This document shows, piece after piece, positions 1 through 5,776 of a stretch of 5,776 nucleotides of DNA (positions within the stretch are counted from its first letter, which is position 1; each line of letters opens with the position of its first letter). The notes below the pieces were generated by a model that made no database searches, had not been told where the DNA came from, and was given only the letters and a program-made list of their open reading frames with translations. The stretch is from NCBI GenBank assembly GCA_013815485.1, contig JACDGB010000136.1, positions 1 to 5,776 of the forward strand, read 5' to 3'. Origin of the DNA: Rubrobacter sp. Its GTDB lineage: Bacteria > Actinomycetota > Rubrobacteria > Rubrobacterales > Rubrobacteraceae. A program made the translations under genes and the position numbers.

Positions 1-2
1 AG

Positions 3-95
3 ACTGGGAAGATCAAAGCTCAAGTGTCCGAAGGACTGGAGGAAGCAAGAGAATTCGCCCGAACGCTAGACATCGAACATGTACAGGGAGCATAG
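3..95 (+). CDS. 3' end of an unrecognised upstream gene (partial)
   Basis: An open frame enters from the left edge and ends at TAG 93-95. It gives about 30 residues, TGKIKAQVSEGLEEAREFAR followed by TLDIEHVQGA, which look like an amphipathic helix and a short tail typical of a real protein C-terminus. The other two + frames in this stretch read as low-quality, Arg- and Ser-rich sequence. The stop lies 4 nt before the preferred hsdR start at 100, so hsdR is probably translationally coupled to it, and the hsdR Shine-Dalgarno sits inside its last codons. About 13 of 30 codons end in G or C, against 21 of 30 in the first codons of hsdR, so composition differs. From position an hsdS specificity gene is the natural guess, but no family motif is visible and I do not assign a function. 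Confidence 0.5.
   Translation, partial: TGKIKAQVSEGLEEAREFARTLDIEHVQGA
85..90 (+). promoter_or_regulatory. Ribosome binding site for hsdR (AGGGAG)
   Basis: AGGGAG lies 9 nt before ATG 100. The in-frame ATG at 79 has no purine-rich SD in front of it, so this site favours 100 as the start. The site falls inside the end of the preceding open frame, consistent with translational coupling. Confidence 0.65.
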
Positions 96-99
96 TCGG

Positions 100-3000
100 A
101 TGAAGCCGGACGAGCGGGCATTCGAGGAACACATCGCAAATTCGCTGGTGGAGCGTGGCGGATATCGAACCGTCAAGATCGGCAACGCTTCCGGAGACTT
201 CGACCCCGAGCGGGGCCTGGACACGGTGGAGTTGTTCGCGTTCGTGGCGGAGACGCAGCCCGAGACGTGGGACCGGCTCGTCAGGCTGCACGGTGGGGAC
301 GCGCAGACGCGGAGACGGTTCGTGGACCGGCTGGCGAAGGAACTGGACGCTCGCGGCACGGTGGACGTGCTGCGCCACGGGATCGTGGACCTGGGCGTCA
401 CGATACGGCTCTGCTTTTTCGAGCCAGCCCACGGCCTTACGCCGCAACTCGTCGCCCGCTACGAGGCGAACCGGCTCACCGTCACCCGCCAACTCCCCTA
501 CGAGATAGGGACAACCCGGACCCTGGATCTCGCGTTGTTCGTCAACGGTCTCCCCGTTGCCACCGCGGAGGTCAAGAACCCCCTCACGGGACAAAACGTC
601 GAGGATGCAAAGACCCAGTACCGCAAGGACCGCGACCCGAAGAACGTCACACTCGCTCGCAGGGCCGTGGTTCACTTCGCCGTTGATCCCGAGGAGGTCG
701 CCATGACGACGCGGCTCGATGGGGGTGGAACACGTTTCCTGCCATTCAACCGGGGTAACGGGGGCGGCAAGGGCAACCCGCAGAACCCGGAGGGCCATCG
801 TACTGCGTACCTGTGGGAGCGCGTGTGGGAGAAGGATGCGTGGTTGGATCTCCTCGGCCGCTTCGTCCATGTCGAGCGTCCGGCCAAAGGCTCGAAGTCT
901 CCGGGGACCGTGATCTTCCCTCGCTACCATCAGTGGGACGCGGTGCTCGGCCTCACCGCCCACGCGAGGCGGCATGGACCCGGCGAGAGCTACCTCATCC
1001 AACACTCCGCCGGTTCAGGTAAGTCCAACACCATCGCCTGGCTCGCCCACCGCCTCTCCAGCCTCCACGACGCGAACGACAGTAAAGTCTTCGACAAGAT
1101 AGTGGTCATTACCGACCGGGTGGTGCTGGACAAGCAACTCCAGGAGACCATCTATCAGTTCGAGCACGCCCACGGCGTCGTCGTGAAGATAGACGAAAGT
1201 TCATCCCAGCTCGCAGAAGCCCTGACCGGGCAGACCGCCCGCGTCATCATAACGACGCTCCAGAAGTTCCCGTTCGTCCTCGACAAGGCCGAGTCGCTCC
1301 CCGCCCGCAGCTACGCAGTGCTCGTGGACGAGGCCCACTCCTCCCAGACCGGCGAGACCGCGAAGGAGATGAAGAAGGTCCTCGGCTCCGGCCGGGTTTT
1401 GGCTGAAGACCTCGCCGCCGAGGAGCCGGACGTGTACGGCACGGAACTCACTAACCCCGCGGAGGATGCGCTTGCGCGCGAAGCCGCCGTCCGCGGCCAG
1501 CAGGACAACCTGAGCTTCTTCGCCTTCACCGCGACGCCCAAGGGCCGTACCCTGGAGATGTTCGGCGCTTACAGCGAGGAGGCCGGTCACAGGGTCCCTT
1601 TCCACGTCTACTCCATGCGCCAGGCGATAGAAGAGGGCTTCATCCACGACGTTCTCGCCAGCTACGTGACGTATGGGACGTACTGGAAGATCGAGAAAGC
1701 CGTGAAAGAAGACCCCGAGTACGACTCGCGCCGGGCCGGAGCGGCAATAGCCCGCTTCGTCACGCTACACGAACACAACCTCTCCCAGAAGGCGCATGTC
1801 ATCGTCGAGCATTTCCGGCGTCATGTGACCGGCAAAATCGGGGGCAAGGCAAAGGCGATGGTCGTGACCTCCTCGCGCAAGCATGCCGTGAGAATGGCCC
1901 ATGCCCTCCGCAAGCATGCGAACGCGCAGGGATACGACGCCCTGGGCATCCTCGTCGCGTTCTCGGGGACTGTGGAAGACGAAGGCGCAACGTTCACCGA
2001 GGCCCAGATGAACGGCTTCGGCGAGCGACAGACTCCCCGCGAGTTCGAGGAAGACTGGTGGCAATTTCTCGTCGTCGCGGACAAGTATCAGACGGGCTTC
2101 GATCAGCCCCTGCTCTACGCGATGTACGTGGACAAGGTCCTTACCGGTCTCGCCGCCGTGCAGACGCTCTCACGCCTCAACCGCCGCGCCGAAGGCAAGG
2201 ATGGGACGTTCGTCCTGGACTTCCGCAACGACGCGGACGCTGTTCGGGGCGAGTTCGAGACCTACTACGGCAAGACGGTAGCGCCTCCGACCGACCCGAA
2301 CCTACTGTACGACACCCGCCATGCCCTCGACGAGTACGACGTGCTGCGGAATGAGGAGATCACGAAAGTCGCCGATCTACTCCTCACCGGCGAAAGCCGC
2401 AACAACCACGCCCGCATACACGCGGCCCTCGCCCCAGCCATGGATCGCTTCCAGGCTCTCCAAGGAGCGGAGCAGGAGAACTTCCGCGACGCGCTTACCC
2501 GCTTCGTGCGAACCTACTCATTCCTCTCGCAGGTCGTCAGCTTTACCGATGCCGGGTTAGAGCGCGACTATCAGTTTTGCCGGGCGTTGTCCTCGTTCGT
2601 AAAGCGCGGCGCGGGGGCGAGCCTGGATCTCGGTTCCGAGGTCGAGCTTACCCACCTGCACATGGAGCAGACCTTCGAAGGTTCGGTCGCGCTCGGCGCC
2701 GGCCAGGGCATCGTGAGGACGATCTACGACGGGACCGGCTCGACCAGAGACCCCGAGGCATCGCCGCTATCCCGGATCATCGCGACGCTCAACGAGCGAT
2801 TCGGCTTGAACCTCACCGAAGCCGACCGTCTTCATCTCGAAAGCATCGCCCAGGAGATGGTTGACGACGAGACGGTCCAGCGTCAGGCCGCCGCGAACTC
2901 CCTGGAGAACTTCGGGGTTCAGTTCCCAAAGCACTTCGAGACCGCCGTGGTGGATAGGCTCGGCGGCATCCAGGACCTCTCTTACCAGCTACTGGACGAC

Positions 3001-3612
3001 CAGGACCTCTCCGAGCAGGTGAGGTCGGTCTATCTGCCGCTCGTGTACGGCCGCGCGAAAGTAGCGTGGCAGGAACACTGCCCGATCGGCGATCTACTAG
3101 GGCCGCCGCCGAAGGAGAGCGTACACCTGGAGTACAAGTCCACGCTGCGCGTCAGGGCGGACACCGGCGAACTCTTCAAGCCGCTCCAGGCGGCCAGCCT
3201 CAAGACCGTCGCCGCCTTCCTCAACAGCTGGGAAGGAGGAACCTTGCTCATCGGGGTCGCCGACGATGGCTCGGTCTTCGGTCTCGACTCCGACTACGCG
3301 ACGCTTCGCAAGGATGGCAAGGACGACCGCGACCTGTTCGGCCTCCATCTACAGCAGACCTTCATAAACGCTCTCGGCGAGGCCGCGGCAGTGAACGTGG
3401 GACAGGAGATCCTATCCGTCAGCGACCGTGACCTCTGCCGGGTCCACGTCAAACCTTCGAGCTTCCCGGTCGAGGCAACGGTGGTCGAGGTGGACAAGAA
3501 AGGCCAGCACATCGAGAAGAAGCTTTTCTATGGCCGCTTCGGCAATGGCACGCGCCAGATCTCCGACCCGAAAGAGCGCGAAAGGTACCAGGTCCAGGTT
3601 TGGGGGAACTGA
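100..3612 (+). CDS. hsdR: Type I restriction enzyme R subunit (HsdR) with C-terminal AlbA_2-like domain
   Basis: This is the motor and nuclease subunit of a type I restriction-modification system: it translocates DNA using ATP and cuts unmethylated foreign DNA when bound to an HsdM/HsdS complex. Numbered from ATG 100 (1170 aa), the N-terminal nuclease shows D143, E157 and K159 in 'LDLALFVNG...ATAEVKNP', followed by 'LTGQ' and 'TQY'. The SF2 translocase has Walker A 'QHSAGSGKS' (K308), 'TDRVVLDKQLQ' (338-348), DEAH 410-413, 'FTATP' 476-480, motif V 'YQTGFDQP' 663-670 and motif VI 'QTLSRLNR' 688-695. All key residues are intact with no frameshift. The usual helical C-terminus ends near residue 1000; residues ~1004-1155 add an AlbA_2-like domain, making the protein longer than a typical ~1000-1050 aa family member. 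The start at 100 has a good SD; an in-frame ATG at 79 would add 7 residues without one. hsdM and hsdS are not in the window. Family assignment is very secure; activity is inferred. Confidence 0.95.
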   Translation: MKPDERAFEEHIANSLVERGGYRTVKIGNASGDFDPERGLDTVELFAFVAETQPETWDRLVRLHGGDAQTRRRFVDRLAKELDARGTVDVLRHGIVDLGVTIRLCFFEPAHGLTPQLVARYEANRLTVTRQLPYEIGTTRTLDLALFVNGLPVATAEVKNPLTGQNVEDAKTQYRKDRDPKNVTLARRAVVHFAVDPEEVAMTTRLDGGGTRFLPFNRGNGGGKGNPQNPEGHRTAYLWERVWEKDAWLDLLGRFVHVERPAKGSKSPGTVIFPRYHQWDAVLGLTAHARRHGPGESYLIQHSAGSGKSNTIAWLAHRLSSLHDANDSKVFDKIVVITDRVVLDKQLQETIYQFEHAHGVVVKIDESSSQLAEALTGQTARVIITTLQKFPFVLDKAESLPARSYAVLVDEAHSSQTGETAKEMKKVLGSGRVLAEDLAAEEPDVYGTELTNPAEDALAREAAVRGQQDNLSFFAFTATPKGRTLEMFGAYSEEAGHRVPFHVYSMRQAIEEGFIHDVLASYVTYGTYWKIEKAVKEDPEYDSRRAGAAIARFVTLHEHNLSQKAHVIVEHFRRHVTGKIGGKAKAMVVTSSRKHAVRMAHALRKHANAQGYDALGILVAFSGTVEDEGATFTEAQMNGFGERQTPREFEEDWWQFLVVADKYQTGFDQPLLYAMYVDKVLTGLAAVQTLSRLNRRAEGKDGTFVLDFRNDADAVRGEFETYYGKTVAPPTDPNLLYDTRHALDEYDVLRNEEITKVADLLLTGESRNNHARIHAALAPAMDRFQALQGAEQENFRDALTRFVRTYSFLSQVVSFTDAGLERDYQFCRALSSFVKRGAGASLDLGSEVELTHLHMEQTFEGSVALGAGQGIVRTIYDGTGSTRDPEASPLSRIIATLNERFGLNLTEADRLHLESIAQEMVDDETVQRQAAANSLENFGVQFPKHFETAVVDRLGGIQDLSYQLLDDQDLSEQVRSVYLPLVYGRAKVAWQEHCPIGDLLGPPPKESVHLEYKSTLRVRADTGELFKPLQAASLKTVAAFLNSWEGGTLLIGVADDGSVFGLDSDYATLRKDGKDDRDLFGLHLQQTFINALGEAAAVNVGQEILSVSDRDLCRVHVKPSSFPVEATVVEVDKKGQHIEKKLFYGRFGNGTRQISDPKERERYQVQVWGN
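2970..3011 (+). repeat. Pair of 12-base direct repeats in hsdR (CCAGGACCTCTC)
   Basis: CCAGGACCTCTC occurs at 2970-2981 and 3000-3011, exactly 30 bases apart and therefore in frame. It encodes QDLS twice (residues 958-961 and 968-971), just before the AlbA_2-like domain. It may be a small internal duplication or coincidental codon reuse in a helical region. Confidence 0.5.
3109..3564 (+). other. AlbA_2-like (Schlafen-type) domain fused to the HsdR C-terminus
   Basis: This domain covers about residues 1004-1155 of the HsdR protein. Visible hallmarks, in order: 'HLEYKSTLR' with E1011 and K1013; a helix ending 'AAFLNS' and the glycine pair 'EGGTLLIGV' (G1046, G1047); 'ADDGSVFGLD' (1054-1063); and a closing strand 'LFYGRFGNGTR' (1142-1152), matching the FYxRxGNxT ending common in AlbA_2 proteins. 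The family (Pfam AlbA_2, sometimes annotated as putative DNA-binding or ATP-binding) includes the core fold of Schlafen proteins, some of which are RNA nucleases. Here it could bind nucleic acid, add a second nuclease, or dock a partner; the sequence does not say which. It is in frame with no stop or shift at the junction. Confidence 0.8.
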
Positions 3613-3625
3613 TCCGGTCAGCGGG

Positions 3626-3636
3626 TGAAATGCTTA
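3626..3636 (+). repeat. 11-base repeat TGAAATGCTTA, copy 1 (hsdR-comB gap)
   Basis: An exact match to the sequence at 4469-4479. This copy lies in the non-coding gap, ending 34 nt before the comB start codon. The match does not extend beyond 11 bases on either side. Function unknown. Confidence 0.5.
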
Positions 3637-3658
3637 TCGCCGGTGGCTTCTGTAAGAT

Positions 3659-3663
3659 AGGAG
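3659..3663 (+). promoter_or_regulatory. Ribosome binding site for comB (AGGAG)
   Basis: AGGAG is followed by a 7-nt spacer and then GTG 3671. This near-ideal arrangement fixes the GTG start rather than the internal ATG at codon 19. Confidence 0.75.
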
Positions 3664-3670
3664 CCGTTTT

Positions 3671-4471
3671 GTGCCGAGAAAGCGGATTTTCAAGAAGGAC
3701 GACTTGAGGCGGCTGCGGATCTTGATGTCGCGGCGGGAGATCTCGCCTGAGGAGCTATTTGGCGCGACCGCCGTTGTCCTGGACGTGCTCGCGGCGACCA
3801 CCACTCTCCTGACCATCATCGAGAACGGCGCCCGCCATGTCTTCCCGGCGCGAAGCCTCGAGGAAGCCGAAGAAATCGCCGGGAAGCTCGACGCAGCACA
3901 GCTCATCCGGGGTGGCGAGCAGGGCGGGAAGAACATCCCCGGCTACGACCTGGGCCCGCTGCCGCAGGAGTATCCGCCCGAGGCCGTCGTGGACAGAGAT
4001 GTGATCTTCATGACCACCAACGGCACCCGCGCCATAGCTGGCGCTGCCTCAGCGGAGAAGGTCCTCGTTGGATGCCTCCGCAACGCCCCGGCTATCGCTC
4101 GGTACTTGGAGGATTCCGGGACAGAGTCCGCGTACCTGATCTGCGCCGGCAGCAAAGGCCGCTTCAACCACGAGGATTTCCTCGGCGCGGCTATCATCCT
4201 CTCCTACATGAACCCGGAAGACTGGCGTCTCGACGACGCCGCGACGATGGCCCTCGACTTCGCGCATCATCACGAGGGGAACATCCGGCAGGCTCTGGAG
4301 AGCGGGCGGGTTGGCCGCTGGTTCGTCGAGAACGGCCACGCCCGGACGCTAGATTTCTTCGCTGCAGTCGGCGCGAGCAAGCTGGTCCCAGAAGTCGTGG
4401 ATGGCCGACTCGTTAGAGCCGGTCAGCCGGCCAACAAATCAGCGCGGGCCGGAGAAGAACCGACACGCTGA
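3671..4471 (+). CDS. comB: ComB-family 2-phosphosulfolactate phosphatase-like protein
   Basis: The family removes phosphate from 2-phosphosulfolactate to give sulfolactate, a Mg2+-dependent cytosolic reaction known from coenzyme M synthesis in methanogens; many bacteria carry homologues, for example yitC of Bacillus, where sulfolactate is a spore compound. The 266-aa protein shows the family signatures in order: 'VVLDVLAATTTL' (36-47, D38), 'GGEQGGKNIPGYDLG' then 'PQEY' (81-101), 'TTNGTRAI' (115-122), 'CAGSKGRFNHEDF' (158-170) and a terminal 'VVDGRLV' (242-248). The GTG start is supported by AGGAG 7 nt upstream and gives a basic N-terminus. The position usually occupied by Arg in the first motif (DVLRATT in my memory of the family) is Ala41 here. 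The last ~16 residues extend beyond the conserved core. It begins 58 nt after hsdR and ends 22 nt before the kinase gene. Family membership is secure; the true substrate in this organism is uncertain. Confidence 0.9.
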   Translation: MPRKRIFKKDDLRRLRILMSRREISPEELFGATAVVLDVLAATTTLLTIIENGARHVFPARSLEEAEEIAGKLDAAQLIRGGEQGGKNIPGYDLGPLPQEYPPEAVVDRDVIFMTTNGTRAIAGAASAEKVLVGCLRNAPAIARYLEDSGTESAYLICAGSKGRFNHEDFLGAAIILSYMNPEDWRLDDAATMALDFAHHHEGNIRQALESGRVGRWFVENGHARTLDFFAAVGASKLVPEVVDGRLVRAGQPANKSARAGEEPTR

Positions 4472-4479
4472 AATGCTTA
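4469..4479 (+). repeat. 11-base repeat TGAAATGCTTA, copy 2 (comB stop)
   Basis: The first three bases are the comB stop codon and the rest lies in the 22-nt gap before the kinase gene, ending 14 nt before its ATG. Identical to 3626-3636. Confidence 0.5.
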
Positions 4480-4482
4480 CAA

Positions 4483-4490
4483 GAGGGAGG
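4483..4490 (+). promoter_or_regulatory. Ribosome binding site for the kinase gene (GAGGGAGG)
   Basis: This strong purine tract ends 3 nt before ATG 4494; its GAGG at 4483-4486 has a 7-nt spacing. It argues for a start at 4494 instead of the longer in-frame ATG at 4401, which lies inside comB. Confidence 0.7.
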
Positions 4491-4493
4491 CAA

Positions 4494-5555
4494 ATGTCCG
4501 ATACGATAGATGTTCGGGAGGGCGAGGATTTCGATCTCGAAGCCGTGGAGCGCGAGGTGCGGGAGCGCATCGAAGGTTTGCCGGAGGGAGATCTGGAGGT
4601 CCGGCAGTTTCCTTCCGGTGCCTCGAATCTGACTTATCTACTCGAGATCGGGTCCTGGCAGGGCGTGCTGCGGCGTCCGCCGCTCGGTCCTATTCCCCCG
4701 AAGGCGCATGACATGGGGCGTGAGTCTGGCCTCTTGATGAAGTTGCACGAGGCTTATCCGCTTGCTCCGAGGCCGTATTTCTTCGAGTCGGATGAGGCTG
4801 TGATCGGGGCTCCTTTTTACGTGATGGAGCGCAGGGGGGGAGTCGTGATCGGCGACTCTTTTCCCGATGGCGTCGAGGCGGATGAGACGTTGCGGCGTGG
4901 CATCTCCCGCACCGTCGCGGACACGCTGGCGGAGTTGCACGCGGTGGACTGGCGGGAGGCTGGGCTCGGGGAGATCGGGCGTCCAGACGGGTTTCTCGAG
5001 CGGCAGGTGAAAGGTTGGATCTCCCGCTACGACAAGGCCAAGACCGAAGAGATAGCCGAAGTCGAACCACTCACCGATTGGCTCGCAAACAACGTCCCCG
5101 ATAGTCTGGAACCCACCATTATCCACAACGATTACAAGTTGAACAACCTCGTCCTCGACCCCGAGGATTTCACGGAGGTGCGCGCCGTGCTCGACTGGGA
5201 GATGGCGACCGTCGGGGACCCGCTTTTCGACTTGGCCGTCTCGCTATCTTATTGGACCGAGCCGGACGACCCCGATGAGTTGAAAGAGATACTGCCTACC
5301 GTCACATCGGAAGGCGGTTTCACGACGCGGCGGGAGTTGATCGAACGCTACGCCGAAAGGAGCGGGCGCGACGTCTCGGATATGCACTGGTACACGGTCT
5401 TCGGGTACTTCAAACTCGCCGGTATCTTGCAGCAGATCCACGCCCGCTGGAAGAGCGGACAGACCCGTGATGACCGCTTCGCTGCTTTCGGGAGGCACGT
5501 CTGGAACCTGATCCTGCACTCCGAACATCTCTCCCGCAACCCCGATTCCGTATGA
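4494..5555 (+). CDS. APH-fold phosphotransferase, ACAD10/11 N-terminal type
   Basis: A small-molecule kinase of the aminoglycoside phosphotransferase fold. Numbered from ATG 4494 (353 aa), it shows 'SGASNLTY' (41-48) in the nucleotide loop, 'VLRRPPLGP' (58-66), then 'AHDMGRE' (71-77), the catalytic loop 'HNDYKLNN' (211-218; catalytic D213, metal ligand N218) and 'VLDWEMATVGDPLFDL' (232-247; metal ligand D234). The 'VLRRPP...AHDMxRE' pattern is characteristic of the kinase domain found at the N-terminus of ACAD10/11 and in stand-alone bacterial relatives such as LvaA, which phosphorylates a 4-hydroxyacyl-CoA. It is therefore more likely an acyl-CoA or hydroxy-acid kinase than an antibiotic resistance enzyme. 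No signal peptide or membrane segment is seen, so it should be cytosolic. The start is chosen for its SD; an ATG at 4401 would add 31 residues overlapping comB. A thioesterase gene follows within 30 nt, supporting an acyl-CoA role. The exact substrate is unknown. Confidence 0.92.
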   Translation: MSDTIDVREGEDFDLEAVEREVRERIEGLPEGDLEVRQFPSGASNLTYLLEIGSWQGVLRRPPLGPIPPKAHDMGRESGLLMKLHEAYPLAPRPYFFESDEAVIGAPFYVMERRGGVVIGDSFPDGVEADETLRRGISRTVADTLAELHAVDWREAGLGEIGRPDGFLERQVKGWISRYDKAKTEEIAEVEPLTDWLANNVPDSLEPTIIHNDYKLNNLVLDPEDFTEVRAVLDWEMATVGDPLFDLAVSLSYWTEPDDPDELKEILPTVTSEGGFTTRRELIERYAERSGRDVSDMHWYTVFGYFKLAGILQQIHARWKSGQTRDDRFAAFGRHVWNLILHSEHLSRNPDSV

Positions 5556-5571
5556 TGGACCGGACCAACAC

Positions 5572-5579
5572 AGGAAGGA
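5572..5579 (+). promoter_or_regulatory. Ribosome binding site for the thioesterase gene (AGGAAGGA)
   Basis: AGGAAGGA is followed by a 5-nt spacer and GTG 5585. The alternative ATG at 5555, overlapping the kinase stop by one base, has no SD in front of it. Confidence 0.6.
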
Positions 5580-5584
5580 ACCTG

Positions 5585-5776
5585 GTGGATGACGAAGGGG
5601 CTTTGAACGGCGAGCAACTCGACCGGCTGGCGCGATATTTCAACGAGGAGGTCACCTTCTCCAGGCACATCGGGGCGAAGGTGTCCGAGGTCGAGGCGGG
5701 CCGGGCGGACGTTTACATAGACGTGGAGGAAGTCCACCTCAACGGCACGGGCACGTTGCACGGTGGCGTATATGCC
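5585..5776 (+). CDS. PaaI-type hotdog thioesterase, N-terminal part (runs off the edge)
   Basis: The family hydrolyses acyl-CoA thioesters to free acid and CoA in the cytosol. Only the first 64 residues are present. They show an N-terminal helix 'QLDRLARYFNEE' (11-22), a first strand region 'FSRHIGAKVSEVEAGRADV' (25-43), and then 'HLNGTGTLHGGVYA' (51-64), which matches the HLNxxGxxHGG signature that begins the central hotdog helix of PaaI-like enzymes. The GTG start is chosen because of the strong SD upstream; an in-frame ATG at 5555 would add 10 residues and overlap the kinase stop codon by one base. It is the third gene of the probable comB-kinase-thioesterase operon. The catalytic Asp/Glu on the central helix would lie beyond the window. 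The subfamily and chain-length preference cannot be judged from this fragment. Confidence 0.85.
   Translation, partial: MDDEGALNGEQLDRLARYFNEEVTFSRHIGAKVSEVEAGRADVYIDVEEVHLNGTGTLHGGVYA

Noticed and set aside
13..1005. Long open frame on the - strand opposite the start of hsdR (about 330 codons)
   Set aside because: It lies antisense to the nuclease domain, has no recognisable motif and a composition typical of reverse-frame translation of GC-rich genes. The + strand protein in the same place is unmistakable.
1201..1647. Antisense open frame of about 148 codons opposite the hsdR helicase motifs
   Set aside because: Shadow of the DEAH/TATP region; its apparent Leu-, Gly- and Glu-rich sequence follows from the codons of the real gene.
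3614..3650. Possible hairpin using the two CCGG tetramers after hsdR
   Set aside because: Only about 4 pairs in the stem, a long loop and no T-tract, so it is not a credible terminator.
3653..3658. Possible -10 element TAAGAT upstream of comB
   Set aside because: No matching -35 hexamer at proper spacing, and the implied transcript start would fall at the ribosome binding site of the gene.
3630..3707. Small open frame of 25 codons starting in the hsdR-comB gap
   Set aside because: It has no SD, overlaps the start of comB in another frame and encodes nothing recognisable.
4401..4493. Longer N-terminus for the kinase, starting inside comB
   Set aside because: No SD before 4401, 71 nt of overlap with comB, and a non-conserved-looking Arg- and Pro-rich leader; ATG 4494 has a strong SD.
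4834..4840. Run of seven G in the kinase gene
   Set aside because: It could allow slippage, but it simply encodes RGG in a high-GC gene, the frame is intact and one such run in this length is not unusual.
5555..5584. Thioesterase start at ATG 5555 overlapping the kinase stop by one base
   Set aside because: An attractive coupling arrangement, but no SD precedes it, whereas GTG 5585 has AGGAAGGA at 5-nt spacing. Not fully excluded.

Overview
The window reads like a high-GC bacterial chromosome, most likely an actinomycete. The frequent AGG and ATA codons amid GC-rich third positions would fit a Rubrobacter-like lineage. That placement rests on composition and protein flavour only and is tentative. 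Coding density is very high: every recognisable gene lies on the + strand and no gap exceeds about 60 bases.

Left part (1-3612): the end of a defence locus. The first bases hold the last ~30 codons of an unrecognised upstream gene that stops at 95. A large type I restriction subunit (hsdR) follows, with its best-supported start at 100. It has the full set of type I R-subunit features: a PD-(D/E)XK nuclease, two-lobed SF2 translocase motifs, and the usual C-terminal helical region. It then continues for ~165 residues into a domain that looks like AlbA_2 (Schlafen-type AlbA_2, often annotated as a putative DNA-binding/ATP-binding domain). This R-subunit/AlbA_2 fusion is the most interesting object here. 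The partner methylase and specificity genes are not in the window and would be expected upstream.

Right part (3671-5776): three metabolic genes in a probable operon. They are a ComB-family 2-phosphosulfolactate phosphatase-like protein, an APH-fold kinase of the ACAD10/11 N-terminal type (likely acting on hydroxyacyl-CoA or a related small molecule), and the start of a PaaI-type hotdog acyl-CoA thioesterase that runs off the right edge. Spacings are 22 and 29 nt. Each start has a clear Shine-Dalgarno sequence, which in two cases points to a start downstream of the longest open frame. The kinase and thioesterase together suggest acyl-CoA metabolism. Why a ComB-like phosphatase sits with them is unclear.

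The 58-nt gap between hsdR and comB separates the defence and metabolic parts and shows no convincing terminator or promoter. An exact 11-base repeat (TGAAATGCTTA) occurs in this gap and again across the comB stop codon.
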